A stretch of DNA of 64,000 bases from Acidobacteriota bacterium (GCA_013289955.1 JABCYZ010000001.1:124001-188000); one strand, 5' to 3'. Counted from the stretch's first letter, positions 8,145 through 18,170 are shown. A program made the numbers and translations. Notes: generated by a model not told the origin, from the letters alone.

Positions 8145-10052
8145 TCAATCCGTAGCGGGCTGGGGAGCCGAGAGCGAGCCGCTGGGCTGATCGGCCAGCT
8201 GGCCTGCGGAGTCGCGAGGATCTTCCGGCAGGCCAAGCTCCTGCTCCTTGTATTGGAGCTGATAGAGGCGGTAATAGATGCCGCGCTCTGCAAGTAGTTC
8301 CTGATGTGCGCCCTGTTCGCGGAGGCGGCCCTTGTGAAAAACAAGAATGCGCGAAGCGTATTGAATCGTGCTCAGGCGGTGCGCGATGACGAGCGACGTA
8401 CGGCCCGAAAGCAGGCGGTCGAGAGCTTCGCGAATTTGCAGCTCGGTCTTTGTGTCCACGCTCGAAGTGGCTTCGTCGAGAATGAGGAAGCGCGGATTGT
8501 GAGCCAGCGCTCGCGCGAAGCAGATAAGCTGGCGCTGGCCGACGGAAAGAGTCGAGCCACGCTCGTTGACGCTCGTGTCGATGCCTTCAGGCAGCGAACG
8601 GACAAAATCACCGAGCCCGATTTCGTCGACTGCGTTTTCCACCGTCGCCCGATCGATGCCCGCCGAGCCGAGGCGGACGTTTGAATCGATTGTTCCTGTG
8701 AAAAGAAACGAATCCTGCAAGACAATCCCGAATTGCTGGCGAAGGTTTTGGATATTGATGGTCCGGATGTCGATACCATCCAGGAGAATCTGGCCGCGCT
8801 GCACGTCGTAAAAACGAAGCAGCAGCGAAATCAGTGTGGTCTTCCCGGCGCCGGTGTGGCCGACGATGGCGAGAGTCTGGCCCGGTTCAATACGGAACGA
8901 AACATCGCGAAGAACCCAGTCTTCGTCGGCAGGATCCGGCACGTCGCGGTAGCTGAACCAAACATTGCGAAATTCGATCTCGCCGCGGGGAGATTCGAGG
9001 CGAACGCACTGGGCCGCGGAGTCGATGGTGATCGGTTCATCCAGAAGCTTGAAAATGCGCTCCGAAGCAGCCATTGCGGATTGCAGGATGTTGAATTTCT
9101 CGCTCAGGTCCTGAATCGGCCGGAAAAAGCGCGTGGCGTACATGGTAAAGGCGATGAGAATGCCGAGGCTGAAGCCGCTGGACAGAATGCGGTTGCCGCC
9201 GGCCCAATAAATCAGGGCTATGCTGGCGACGCTGAGAAACTCCACGGCGGGATAGAAAAGAGCAAACGCGAGAATGGCATCGCGCCACGCAAGCATGTTG
9301 TCGCGATTGCGATTCGCGAATTCGATGCGGGCTTTACGCTCGCGGTTGAAGAGCTGTACCACGCTCATCCCGGAAATGTATTCCTGGAGGAAGGCGTTGA
9401 TGCGAGCGATAGCGGTTCGTATGCGACGGTTGGCGTCGCGCACGAACTTGCGGAAGAAATAAGTTACCACGAGGATGAACGGGAGCACCGCAAAGGCGTC
9501 GAGCGCGAGGCGGCGGTCCTTATAGAAAAGATAAGCCGCCATCACGGTCAGGAGAAAGAAATCGTTGATCATCGTGATAACGCCCGCAGCGAAGAGGTCG
9601 TTCAGCGCGTCGACATCCGTGGTTACACGCGTGACGAGGCGGCCCACGGGATTGCGATCAAAGTAGCTCATGGGGAGGCGCTGGATGCGCGCGAAAATTC
9701 CGCTGCGCATGTCGTACATGGTCTGCTGGCCGACGCGCTGCATGATACTAATCTGCGCGTACTGCGCCAGAAAGTCCGCGACTAGGATGAGCAGGTAGAC
9801 CACGCAGATCCACTCGACGCCGCGCCATGCCAGACTCTCTGGAATGAAGTGATTCATGGTGGGAGAAAAAAAACTGTCAATGGCCACCCAGAAAAGCCAG
9901 GGAGGCGCAAGCTCGAGAGGAGTCACAACCGCGACAAGCGTAAGCGCCAGTACCACGTGCCATTTGTACGGCCGCAGATATTGCATCAGCCGCCGCATCA
10001 GCCGCGCGTCGTAAGCTTTTCCGAGCTTCTCTTCTTCTTGAATATTGCTCAT
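8145..10052 (-). CDS. ABC exporter half-transporter (TMD-NBD), consensus Walker B, variant signature
   Basis: A 635-residue fused permease/ATPase of the MsbA/BmrA class: six membrane segments (about 35-310), then a nucleotide-binding domain. Walker A GHTGAGKTT (about 390), Walker B ILDEATSSVD with the catalytic Glu, and H-loop LVIAHRLST are intact. The signature is LSVGQ instead of LSGGQ. Together with the degenerate Walker B of its partner (10049-11986) this is what heterodimeric exporters such as TM287/288 and BmrCD show: one canonical and one degenerate ATP site. Start overlaps the partner's stop by 4 bases (ATGA). With lpxB directly downstream, a lipid or lipid A precursor is a possible cargo, as is a drug; the sequence does not decide. 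Confidence 0.92.
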   Translation of the reverse strand: MSNIQEEEKLGKAYDARLMRRLMQYLRPYKWHVVLALTLVAVVTPLELAPPWLFWVAIDSFFSPTMNHFIPESLAWRGVEWICVVYLLILVADFLAQYAQISIMQRVGQQTMYDMRSGIFARIQRLPMSYFDRNPVGRLVTRVTTDVDALNDLFAAGVITMINDFFLLTVMAAYLFYKDRRLALDAFAVLPFILVVTYFFRKFVRDANRRIRTAIARINAFLQEYISGMSVVQLFNRERKARIEFANRNRDNMLAWRDAILAFALFYPAVEFLSVASIALIYWAGGNRILSSGFSLGILIAFTMYATRFFRPIQDLSEKFNILQSAMAASERIFKLLDEPITIDSAAQCVRLESPRGEIEFRNVWFSYRDVPDPADEDWVLRDVSFRIEPGQTLAIVGHTGAGKTTLISLLLRFYDVQRGQILLDGIDIRTINIQNLRQQFGIVLQDSFLFTGTIDSNVRLGSAGIDRATVENAVDEIGLGDFVRSLPEGIDTSVNERGSTLSVGQRQLICFARALAHNPRFLILDEATSSVDTKTELQIREALDRLLSGRTSLVIAHRLSTIQYASRILVFHKGRLREQGAHQELLAERGIYYRLYQLQYKEQELGLPEDPRDSAGQLADQPSGSLSAPQPATD

Positions 10053-11986
10053 GCGCGTTCGAGCTCTTCTTCGAGCAACTGCTTTTGATACAGGTCGGCG
10101 TAATAGCCGCCGCGCGCGAGAAGTTCGTCGTGCGTACCGCGCTCGCTGATGCGGCCATCGCGCAAAACCACGATCTGATCCGCGTCGCGCACCGTCGAAG
10201 TGCGATGAGCGATCAGGATCGTAGTGCGCCCGCGCATGATGGCACGCAAGCGGCTGAGAATGCGCTCTTCTGTCTGTGTGTCGACGCTCGAAAGCGAGTC
10301 GTCGAGAATCAGGATGCGTGGATCTCTCACAATTGCGCGTGCCAGGGCGGTGCGCTGTTTTTGTCCACCGGAAAGCGTGATGCCCCGCTCGCCCACCATG
10401 GTGTCATACTTCGCGGGGAACTCTTGTACATCGCTATCCAAGCTGGCGACCTCGGCGGCTTCCCGCACGCGCTCCAGATCGAATTTAGGCCGGCCGAACG
10501 CGATATTTTCGCCGACTGTTTCGCTGAAAAGATAAGTGTCTTGCGGAACGTAGCCGATCGAACGGCGCAAGGTATCCAGCGGCCATTCGCGAATCGAGCG
10601 GCCATCAATCAGCACCGCGCCATCGGGAGCTTCCCAAAGGCGCGCAATGAGCGCGGCCAAGGTCGTTTTGCCGCTGCCTGTCGGTCCGACAATGGCGAGC
10701 GTCGAACCTGCCGGGATCTTCAAGCTGATCTCGCGGAGAACTCCGTCCGTCGCTGGGCGGTTTCCGTTTCCGCCATTCGCGCTGCCGCCGGCCATGTTCG
10801 TCGGATACGCAAAGGTGAGATTGCGAAATTCGACCTCGCCTTCGACCTTTTGCTCCGCAGGCACCGTGGCGGAGCGGTCGTCAATTTGCGGTTGCGCGGC
10901 GAGAATATAATTCAGTCGCCCCATGGACGCCGCGCCGCGCTGAAAGATATTGGTGACCCAGCCGAGCGCAATCATCGGCCAAACCAGAATCCCGAGATAA
11001 GTGTAGAAGGCAATCAACGCGCCCAGTGAAATTCGGCCGCGAAGAACGAGATGGCCGCCTTGCCACAGAACGATCAGGAATGTAATGCCTATCAAAGCCT
11101 GGAGCGACGGCATGAACATGCTCCAGGTGCGGATAAGCTTGACGTTTCGCGAGACGTATTCGCGATTGGGCTCGTCAAAACCTCGGATTTCCGCTTCTTC
11201 CTGCGCGTAGGCGCGCACCACGCGCACTCCGGCCAGATTTTCCTGTACTCTTGCGGAGAGCGTCGCCAGCGAAGCCTGAATTTTTTCGTAAAGCTCGTGA
11301 ATCACTTTGCCAAAATGCTGCACCACCACGGCAACGACGGGCACCGGCAGAAGAACCCATAGCGTGAGCGACCCCGAGAGCTGCGACATGACGATGATCG
11401 CGAGCGCCATGCCAATGATGGTTTGCCCGCTGTACATGATGCCAGGACCGAGAACCATGCGTACGGCGTTGAGGTCATTCGTCGCGCGAGACATCAACTC
11501 GCCTGTCCGGTTGCGCACATAAAATTCCGGTTCCATCAGCAGCAAGCGGCTCAGCAAATCGCCGCGTATATCAAATTCGATATCGCGCGAAACGCCGATC
11601 AAAACCCAGCGCGTCATGAAGGAAAGAACGGCGCGCAGCGAAACGAGAGCAATAAGCAGCAGGCAGTAAATTCCCAATGCGTGGCGGCTGTGCGGGGAAT
11701 AGTACGGAATCATCCGGCTCAGCCATGAATCGGCAAGCAGCTGGCCTTGGGCACTTTTCTCGAACGGTCTGCTGCTTCCTGCGAGAATATCCGTTAAAAC
11801 CCCCGTAGCCAGCGGGATCACATTTTGCGCCACGCTTGCCACAACCAGCGCAAACATTCCCAGCGCCGTCGCCCCGCGGTACCGCGCGAGATAGGGAAGC
11901 AGTCCAACCAGATTTTTCCAGGATGACGACTTCGGCGGCTTCTTCACCGTCCGAGATGCGTCTATCGTGGCTGCAGCCGCGCTCAT
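10049..11986 (-). CDS. ABC exporter half-transporter, degenerate Walker B partner
   Basis: A 645-residue TMD-NBD protein. Six membrane segments are followed by an NBD with Walker A GPTGSGKTT (about 433), signature LSGGQ (about 537) and H-loop ILIAHRTST. Walker B reads ILILDDSLSSVD: the catalytic Glu after the conserved Asp is replaced by Asp. Its canonical signature would complete the working ATP site on the 635-residue partner, while its own Walker A/B would pair with the partner's LSVGQ to form the silent site. The 4-base overlaps with genes on both sides indicate translational coupling and a 1:1 complex in the inner membrane. Confidence 0.92.
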   Translation of the reverse strand: MSAAAATIDASRTVKKPPKSSSWKNLVGLLPYLARYRGATALGMFALVVASVAQNVIPLATGVLTDILAGSSRPFEKSAQGQLLADSWLSRMIPYYSPHSRHALGIYCLLLIALVSLRAVLSFMTRWVLIGVSRDIEFDIRGDLLSRLLLMEPEFYVRNRTGELMSRATNDLNAVRMVLGPGIMYSGQTIIGMALAIIVMSQLSGSLTLWVLLPVPVVAVVVQHFGKVIHELYEKIQASLATLSARVQENLAGVRVVRAYAQEEAEIRGFDEPNREYVSRNVKLIRTWSMFMPSLQALIGITFLIVLWQGGHLVLRGRISLGALIAFYTYLGILVWPMIALGWVTNIFQRGAASMGRLNYILAAQPQIDDRSATVPAEQKVEGEVEFRNLTFAYPTNMAGGSANGGNGNRPATDGVLREISLKIPAGSTLAIVGPTGSGKTTLAALIARLWEAPDGAVLIDGRSIREWPLDTLRRSIGYVPQDTYLFSETVGENIAFGRPKFDLERVREAAEVASLDSDVQEFPAKYDTMVGERGITLSGGQKQRTALARAIVRDPRILILDDSLSSVDTQTEERILSRLRAIMRGRTTILIAHRTSTVRDADQIVVLRDGRISERGTHDELLARGGYYADLYQKQLLEEELERA

Positions 11987-12600
11987 TTGAGTCTCGATCT
12001 AGCCGTCTCGAGCGACGGCGTTTCCATCAGAAAATGCTGATAGGTCATATCCAGCGATTGGTAGCGTTTGGTCGCAGGATTCCAAGCCACGCCGATGGGC
12101 AAAACGTGTGCGTCAGTGCCCGTCTTGACCGGCGTGAAGTACAACTGGATTCCCTTGATAGGGTCTTGATCGTACTGAACTTTCCACCCCGCCACCGACG
12201 TTAAAGGCGTCAGCGCAAGATATCCCTTCGCGTTTTTCAGATACTCATCGCAGCGCAGCAGTTCCGACCATTTGCCATCTGTTTCTTCCGCAACGACGGC
12301 GCGTGTCACGATGGTTCCCGGAATGTTATTCTTTGGCGTTTTCGGGACGACGTTTGCCGCGAGGAACTGCTGCTTCCCGGTCTTGGCCAGATCACCAAAC
12401 ACGAGGACTTGCGTCTCTTTCCCCAGCAGATTTTGCGCCGCGGCCTGCATGTCATCGGGCACGGCGGGTTCGGCTGGTTTTGCCGGCTCTTCTGCCAGGG
12501 GTTTGGGAGCGGGTTCGTCACCGCAGCCGAGGAGCAGAAGGGCGCTAAGAGCGAGAGCCCCCGCCGCCATTTTCAGCACAAATCGTCCGCGCGTAAACAC
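11983..12600 (-). CDS. Putative lipoprotein of the ABC/lpxB cluster
   Basis: A secreted lipoprotein of unknown function. The N-terminus has two Arg and a Lys, a hydrophobic stretch and the lipobox LLLGC, followed by a Pro/Ala/Glu-rich linker and a globular domain of about 140 residues (GWKVQYDQDPIKGIQLYFTP). I place the start at GTG 12600, which gives a normal signal-peptide length; the frame is open to an ATG at 12702, but that would put about 45 polar residues ahead of the signal. ATG 12570 is also possible. The stop overlaps the start of the ABC exporter gene by 4 bases, so it may be an envelope partner of that exporter. Confidence 0.72.
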   Translation of the reverse strand: MFTRGRFVLKMAAGALALSALLLLGCGDEPAPKPLAEEPAKPAEPAVPDDMQAAAQNLLGKETQVLVFGDLAKTGKQQFLAANVVPKTPKNNIPGTIVTRAVVAEETDGKWSELLRCDEYLKNAKGYLALTPLTSVAGWKVQYDQDPIKGIQLYFTPVKTGTDAHVLPIGVAWNPATKRYQSLDMTYQHFLMETPSLETARSRLK

Positions 12601-12895
12601 AGGAACACCACTTAGCGCAATCTCGTCTTTCGCCCCGATAGAGTTGCCGTTCCAGCGCTCTTTCCTCGAACAGTCCTGGATTGATTGAGATTCGTCCATC
12701 AATGACTTGCCGCCCTCGGCGTGATACCCACTATACGCCCGGGTTGGCTTCCTTTTCCGGCGTGCACGGGAGATGCCTTCCGTGAGGAAACTTCTTCGCC
12801 TCGGAGTCTGACCTGCGATACAACGATTCTAACTGTTGCTGCCCTTGCGTGGAAGCGCCCGCCGAAGCGCGGTTCCTTGCGGGGCACGGTTGCCT

Positions 12896-13576
12896 TTAAC
12901 GCTGCGCCAGAATCGCGTCCAGACGCGCTTCAAAGTTCTCCTCGCCTTCCGACGACAGCCGGCTGCGCTCAACGGGAAGCGCCTGCTCAATCGACTCGAC
13001 CCATCGGAACAACTGTTGGATGTTTTCCCGCGTCTTCGCGTGATATTCCTTCAGGTTGCCTGGAGCCGACATCCACTGGCGAAACGTGTGTTCCAGGGGA
13101 TGGTCGGAAGACTCGAACGGATTCGAAGCCGCGCCCGGAGCCAGCAACCCGCCATGGCCCGTAAAGAAGTGCTCAAACCCCAGATCCGCGGTAAAGTGAC
13201 CCTCGGATGCGGCAATGCCCCCGTCATATTCGGGACCGTGGCAGGTAAGCAACAGCGGCTCGGGCTTATTCATCCACTTGAGAGTCTCGGCGTCAAAGCT
13301 CCAGAGATCCCATTTCGCCGTGGCGATATAAGCGCTGTCCGGGTGAAGGTGCTGAATGGCGAGCGCTGCGACTTCCGCTGCGCCGTATCCCAAATCTTTC
13401 AGGTCCCACTCGGCCAGCGAAAGTTCCGTGGCATCGATGGGCTGGACAATAAGCTCCTTGAACGCCGGCTGCGAAGCGGAAAGCGGCGCAGTCGCCAGAA
13501 ATCTCGCGAACTGGGCAATCAAAGTGGTTTCGGAGAACTCGCGCGTCCAGACGCGCAAATAAGCTCGGTTAGCCAT
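12896..13576 (-). CDS. Protein of unknown function
   Basis: A 226-residue soluble protein with no signal peptide or membrane segment that I do not recognise. Visible features are a balanced, conserved-looking composition, a His/Gly-rich middle (GFEHFFTGHGGLL) and a C-terminal helical region rich in Glu and Arg. The repeated phrases SAYIATAKWDLWSFDAETLKW and LLLTCHGPEYDGG suggest an enzyme or binding fold rather than a chance frame. It is separated by 193 bases from the lipoprotein gene and 71 from the PilZ/coiled-coil gene. Confidence 0.7.
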   Translation of the reverse strand: MANRAYLRVWTREFSETTLIAQFARFLATAPLSASQPAFKELIVQPIDATELSLAEWDLKDLGYGAAEVAALAIQHLHPDSAYIATAKWDLWSFDAETLKWMNKPEPLLLTCHGPEYDGGIAASEGHFTADLGFEHFFTGHGGLLAPGAASNPFESSDHPLEHTFRQWMSAPGNLKEYHAKTRENIQQLFRWVESIEQALPVERSRLSSEGEENFEARLDAILAQR

Positions 13577-13647
13577 AGTGGGTCAAGAACTACAATTATA
13601 CCGGGCTGTGAGGCCGGAGGCGAATCCGGCCGAGAATGGGATTGCCG

Positions 13648-16600
13648 CTAGCGGTCGCCGCCGCCGGCGGTTTGCGAGCGGGCCATCTGCGGATCGGTAA
13701 CTGGCGGCTCCGGAGCTGTCAAGCGAGACGCAATCTGCTGCAAACGATCGCGCAGGGCGTCGCCGACTCCGGCGAAAACTTGCGAGCAGGTCTCGCGAAG
13801 AGTTTCCTCGGCTTTCGCGGCGATGCTGGCGACCGCTTCGCGCGATTGGTGGTCCAGGCTGGCCACGGTGGCCAACATCCACTGATTCGAAACATTTTCC
13901 AGCCGGCTGCGATGCACTTCCGCAGCCTGATTGCTGAGTTGCGCGTAAATGCCGCGCATTTCCGTTCGATGCGCTTCAACCGTCGACTGCCAGGACTCGA
14001 GCAACGGCGACATTCCAGCTTTCACCCTGGCGTTCGCCTCGGCAACGCCCCGTTCCACCGCGCTGCTCATGCTATTCTGGAACTGCCGCAAAAAGGCTTC
14101 CTGTTCGGCGGTGACCTTCTCTGACAACTCCGTGCGGGAGGCGTCGAGCTGCGCACGCGTTTGGCCGAGCGACCCCTGCAGCTCTTGCCCAAAGCCATCC
14201 AACTCTTGCCGCGCCTGGCGTTGAATCTCATCTGTAAACGCGGCCGTTGTGGTTTCCGCGGCTTCCGCAAAAAGGGCCCGCGCTTGCTCGAACGCGTCTC
14301 GCACCACCTCTTCCATCTGCGTCTGCGTGTGGCCGATGAAGCTGCGGCTGGAGTGATCCAGTTCGCTCGCAAAGACGCTCGATACTTCACCCGCCTTTTC
14401 CCGGAACTGGTTCTCCGCCTGCTCGACCGTCTTTTCGGTGAGGCTCTGGATCTGCGTCTGCGCCTTTTTCTCGTACCACTCGGCCGATTTCATCAGGTCG
14501 TCGACCGTCTGATGCTTCAGGTCGGACGCCCTGGATTCGATCTCTGCGAGATTGCTCGCCACCACAGCTTGTGCCGCTTCCTGCAGAATCTGATCCACGC
14601 CGCCAAGATTATCCCGGAAGCGCGCGAGAGATTCCGCGAAAGCTTCATCCGCCGAAGTCCGGATGCGGTCCTGTTGCAAGGTCAGCGCGGCATCGAGAAG
14701 AGAGCGGCCGCCCGCAAGGCGGTGAATGGCCTCTTCGGTCCTCGAAATGTGCGGCTGCACCATCGATTCAACCTGCTGATCAAAGCGCGATATCGCCATC
14801 CGGCAGTGCTCTTCAAACGTGGTGCGAATGCGCGCGTTGAGTTCTTCGAGAAGGGTCTCCGACTGCCGGTGCAATTCGTTGCGATTGAGGCTGAGAACAT
14901 CATCCATCTGTGACTCAAATCCCAAGAGCGCTTGCCTCTGCGCTGTCTCCGTACGCGCGGAAAAATGCTCCAGCCGCTCCGTGGATTCGGCGGCGCGCCC
15001 CAAAGCGGCTTCCAGCCACTGCGATTGCTCCTCTAACGAGTTGCGCAATCCGGCGAGGCGCTGTTCCGCCTCCGCCGCCGTGCTGGTCAAGGCCTCATGA
15101 ACAGAGGCGATTTGCTTCGCCGCTTCCTCTTGCAAAGAATTGCTCGCGCTGGCCGCACGCTGCTCCGCTTCGCGAGCCACAGCGCCCATGGATTCCTGCA
15201 CTGCTGCGGACTGGCCCGTCACTTCTTCGCGCAAAGAGTCGCGCAGCTCCGCGAGGCGCTGCTCGGTTCCGGTCGCGGCGCTGCTTATGGATGCGCGGGT
15301 TGCATCGGCTTGCCGGGCCGTTTCCTGTTCGAATTGCGAGGTGATTGCGCGGCTGTGTTCCTCGAGCGCCGCTGCGGCTTTCGCCTGCGATTCCGTCAGC
15401 GTGTTCTCAAGCGTCGAACGCCAGCGCGCCTGCGCCGCCTCGACTTCGCTATTCAGCTGGCCCCGCCAGGAGGAGTGCGCTTCGGAGAGCGCCGTGCGGA
15501 CTTGCTGCTCGATCTCGCTTGCGGCCGCGCTCATGGCTTCGCGGTGCGCGTTGGCGGCCACTTCGCGTTGCCGCGCCAGATCGTCCACTTCGCGCATCGA
15601 TTCCGCCGCGCGACTGGAAATTTGCGTGTCTGCCTGTTCCGCCTGTGCGCGCAGCCGGCCAGCGGATTCCTCGGCCTGCTGGCAAAGCGCGCGAAGCGAT
15701 TCCACGGCGTTGGCGAGATGCTGCGTCTGCTCCGTGCGCTCGGCGGCCGCGCGGTTCGAGATTTGCTGCGTCAACTCCCGGATGAGCTCTTCGAGCTGAG
15801 GTGCGATCCAGCGAGGAAGCTCTCTCTGCAAAGCCTCCGCTGCCGCCGAATGCGCTGCCCGCGAACGCGTGTCGGACTCTTCCTGAATTTTCGTGATCGC
15901 CCCAGAAACCTGTTGGGCCAGTTGTTCCTGTGCAATCGAAAATTTCTGCTCCCACTGTTCCAGGGACACACGGCGTTCGGCAGCCACTGCTTGCGCCGCC
16001 ACCTCCCGCGCTGCCGTTTGAATTTGCTGCTTCGCGTCGGCCATCAGCCGCGCCATGTGCCGCGCGAGTTGCAGCGACGCGTCGGTCGCGCTTGCCGGAG
16101 CAGGAAAGACGCGCAAATTGTCCTGCACTGGCGCGGAGGAGGGGTCGGGCTCTGTCAGAGGCAAATGAATTTCCGCGGCATCTGAACTTCTTTGCGCCAC
16201 TTCTTCGGCGCTTCCATAGACATTCGAGCGAACTGCTTCCGAAGGCGCGAACCAATCCGGCGGCGGAAATGCAATGCCCCAGGTATTGCCAGGAGTTTCC
16301 AACTCAAGCGCGACCTGGAAAAGCTGCCGTACCGTGCGCGGCCGCTGAATCCACGCCACTCGCCCGCGCACCGTGCGCGGCGCGAGTCCAGTTTCCGGAT
16401 GCGGCACCTCGAGCGTCACCCACATATTTTTCAGGACGTAATGCTTCGACTGGTAACGGCAACCGTGGCAATTAATAATCAGTGTCGAGGTGCGCTCCGT
16501 GAACGGACGCCCCAGCGCGTCCACACCCGTCACCGCCAGCGGCACAGCCTGCATGATTCGCGTGCTGCGGCGCTTTCGCAATTCCTCGTTCTGATGGGCG

Positions 16601-16662
16601 ACCGTTTCAGACATCATTTCTGTCGTTTCGTCGGCAAGATTGCCGCTCTGCTGCTCGTCCAT
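13648..16662 (-). CDS. PilZ-like domain fused to a very long coiled coil
   Basis: A 1004-residue protein. Residues about 30-140 look like the acidobacterial PilZ variant: RRSTR (31-35), then NCHGCRYQSKHYVLKNMWV and the RGRVAW strand. PilZ domains usually bind cyclic-di-GMP; the RxxxR is present, but the D/NxSxxG motif is replaced by NCHGC, so binding is uncertain. From about 190 to 980 the sequence is almost wholly Ala/Glu/Gln/Arg-rich heptad-type helix with recurring phrases such as REEVTGQSAAVQESMGAV, and no membrane segment. Start ATG 16662 is chosen because the frame further upstream overlaps the next gene. Role unknown; a filament, scaffold or chromosome/cell-pole organiser is possible. 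Confidence 0.78.
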   Translation of the reverse strand: MDEQQSGNLADETTEMMSETVAHQNEELRKRRSTRIMQAVPLAVTGVDALGRPFTERTSTLIINCHGCRYQSKHYVLKNMWVTLEVPHPETGLAPRTVRGRVAWIQRPRTVRQLFQVALELETPGNTWGIAFPPPDWFAPSEAVRSNVYGSAEEVAQRSSDAAEIHLPLTEPDPSSAPVQDNLRVFPAPASATDASLQLARHMARLMADAKQQIQTAAREVAAQAVAAERRVSLEQWEQKFSIAQEQLAQQVSGAITKIQEESDTRSRAAHSAAAEALQRELPRWIAPQLEELIRELTQQISNRAAAERTEQTQHLANAVESLRALCQQAEESAGRLRAQAEQADTQISSRAAESMREVDDLARQREVAANAHREAMSAAASEIEQQVRTALSEAHSSWRGQLNSEVEAAQARWRSTLENTLTESQAKAAAALEEHSRAITSQFEQETARQADATRASISSAATGTEQRLAELRDSLREEVTGQSAAVQESMGAVAREAEQRAASASNSLQEEAAKQIASVHEALTSTAAEAEQRLAGLRNSLEEQSQWLEAALGRAAESTERLEHFSARTETAQRQALLGFESQMDDVLSLNRNELHRQSETLLEELNARIRTTFEEHCRMAISRFDQQVESMVQPHISRTEEAIHRLAGGRSLLDAALTLQQDRIRTSADEAFAESLARFRDNLGGVDQILQEAAQAVVASNLAEIESRASDLKHQTVDDLMKSAEWYEKKAQTQIQSLTEKTVEQAENQFREKAGEVSSVFASELDHSSRSFIGHTQTQMEEVVRDAFEQARALFAEAAETTTAAFTDEIQRQARQELDGFGQELQGSLGQTRAQLDASRTELSEKVTAEQEAFLRQFQNSMSSAVERGVAEANARVKAGMSPLLESWQSTVEAHRTEMRGIYAQLSNQAAEVHRSRLENVSNQWMLATVASLDHQSREAVASIAAKAEETLRETCSQVFAGVGDALRDRLQQIASRLTAPEPPVTDPQMARSQTAGGGDR

Positions 16663-16708
16663 GGACACCGTCGCCGCTCCTAGAGTTTGGGCTGAACTCC
16701 GAGATCGC

Positions 16709-17074
16709 TCACGACTGCTTCGTGGCCGCACCGTGCGAACTATCTTGCGAGGTGCGCTCTGGGGCCCCCTCTGAGCCGGATGTATGGCGCGTTCCAGTCA
16801 GGAACTCCCACGCTTCCTTTGCGACCCAGATTGGTCCTACCAGCAGATAAATTGGTCCTTGAAAAAATGCCGGGTGGTTTCCCTCAATCTTGTGTCCAAG
16901 AAGAAGAAAAACCCACCCACCTACAAAGAAACTCGCTCCCCAAATCCACTTCATGAAAATCAGCAGAAAGATTCCCGCGAAAATCATGGGAATGCCCAGA
17001 CCATGGAGAAGCTTATTCCAGCCAGAAGAGTGTTCGTGATCGTACTGCGCCATGTAGTGCGCCAGGCCTGGCAA
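16709..17074 (-). CDS. DUF962/Mpo1-like membrane protein
   Basis: A 121-residue protein of the DUF962 (YGL010w/Mpo1) family. Hallmarks: HSSGWNKLLHGLGIPMIFAG near residue 15, and GHKIEGNHPAFFQGPIYLL about residue 60, with conserved His residues that bind iron in yeast Mpo1, a dioxygenase for 2-hydroxy fatty acids. Three to four membrane helices. The last 30 residues are a low-complexity hydrophilic tail not typical of the family. In bacteria the substrate is not established, so only the family is assigned. The start is the first Met of the conserved N-terminus. Confidence 0.82.
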   Translation of the reverse strand: MPGLAHYMAQYDHEHSSGWNKLLHGLGIPMIFAGIFLLIFMKWIWGASFFVGGWVFLLLGHKIEGNHPAFFQGPIYLLVGPIWVAKEAWEFLTGTRHTSGSEGAPERTSQDSSHGAATKQS

Positions 17075-17286
17075 AGCGCACCTCCTTGCGGTGGGGGACC
17101 ACTCCGCGGGAATCAGACTCTATACCCAAATTGGTCCGCTGGCTAGAGGCGGCCATACGTACTAGAACGCCTCCGAGCAATCGTCTAGGGTTCACTGCCA
17201 AGGGGGCCCTGCGGAAGACTCGCGTGTCTTGCCACGCATCAAGGGATACTTCACCGTCCAATCTTCTCAGAAGGAGAAACCACCAG

Positions 17287-17886
17287 CTACAAATCGCGCC
17301 GGCCTTCGAGCGCCTTGAGCATAGTGATTTCGTCGGCATATTCCAGGTCGGCCCCAACGGGGATTCCCACGCCAATGCGCGTCACTCGTACCCCCAGCGG
17401 CTTCAACAATTTCGAAAGATACACGGCAGTAGCCTCCCCCTCCGCCGTCGGATTCGTACAAATGATGATCTCCTCGACCGTCCCGCCCTTCAGCCGCTCA
17501 ATCAGTGACTTGATCCGCAGTTGCTCCGGCCCGCGCCCGGACAAGGGCGAAAGCGATCCCCCCAGCACGTGATACATCCCGCTGAACGTCCTGGTCTTCT
17601 CAATCGCCATGATGTTGTGCGCTTCTTCCACCACGCAAATCATCTTCTTGTCGCGATTCGCGCCTGTGCAGAAGTGACACGGGTCATTCTCTGTGATGTT
17701 GCTGCACACCGAGCACTCGCGGATTTTTTCTTTCGCGTCGCGTATCGCGTCGGCCAGCCCCATCGCATCTTCGGGTGCCGCCCGCAAAATAAAAAAGGCC
17801 AGTCGCTGCGCGGTTTTCTGTCCAATACCGGGAAGGTGCTTCAATTCATCGATGAGCCGTTCGACAGGAGCAGCAAAATCAGGCAT
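17287..17886 (-). CDS. recR: Recombination mediator RecR
   Basis: A 199-residue RecR: helix-hairpin-helix [17 protein letters not shown] at the N-terminus for DNA binding, a four-Cys zinc finger (C-S-V-C ... C-H-F-C, about residues 58-73), a Toprim domain ([14 protein letters not shown]) and the C-terminal Walker-like [10 protein letters not shown]. With RecF/RecO it loads RecA on SSB-coated gaps. It would normally follow dnaX and ybaB directly; here it is 5.9 kb downstream of ybaB with two opposite-strand genes between. No Shine-Dalgarno is obvious ahead of ATG 17886, and its promoter must lie in 17887-18170. Confidence 0.96.
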   Translation of the reverse strand: MPDFAAPVERLIDELKHLPGIGQKTAQRLAFFILRAAPEDAMGLADAIRDAKEKIRECSVCSNITENDPCHFCTGANRDKKMICVVEEAHNIMAIEKTRTFSGMYHVLGGSLSPLSGRGPEQLRIKSLIERLKGGTVEEIIICTNPTAEGEATAVYLSKLLKPLGVRVTRIGVGIPVGADLEYADEITMLKALEGRRDL

Positions 17887-18170
17887 GTAGCATGTGTAGC
17901 ACAGCCGCGCATCCCACGCAAACCAGGACCGTAATGCGGCTGACGGGAAGGGCCCCGGGAGGACCGTCCGGACTCTCCAGCCACTCTCTCGCCACTTGCG
18001 CCGCGCCTGAACACGCCGTCATCCGTACTTCACCCTCAACTATTTAAAAATAAAGTACTTAGCCGAGGTATGGTTACTACCTATGCGTGACCCGGGAACA
18101 AAATGCAAGAATCAGGTGCCCGCCCGTTCTACCATCAGAACTAATCGAGCGAGTAGACCCGAGAATACCC

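Noticed and set aside
8733..9785. 350-codon plus-strand frame opposite the ABC exporter
   Set aside because: Shadow of the 635-residue exporter gene, no domain.
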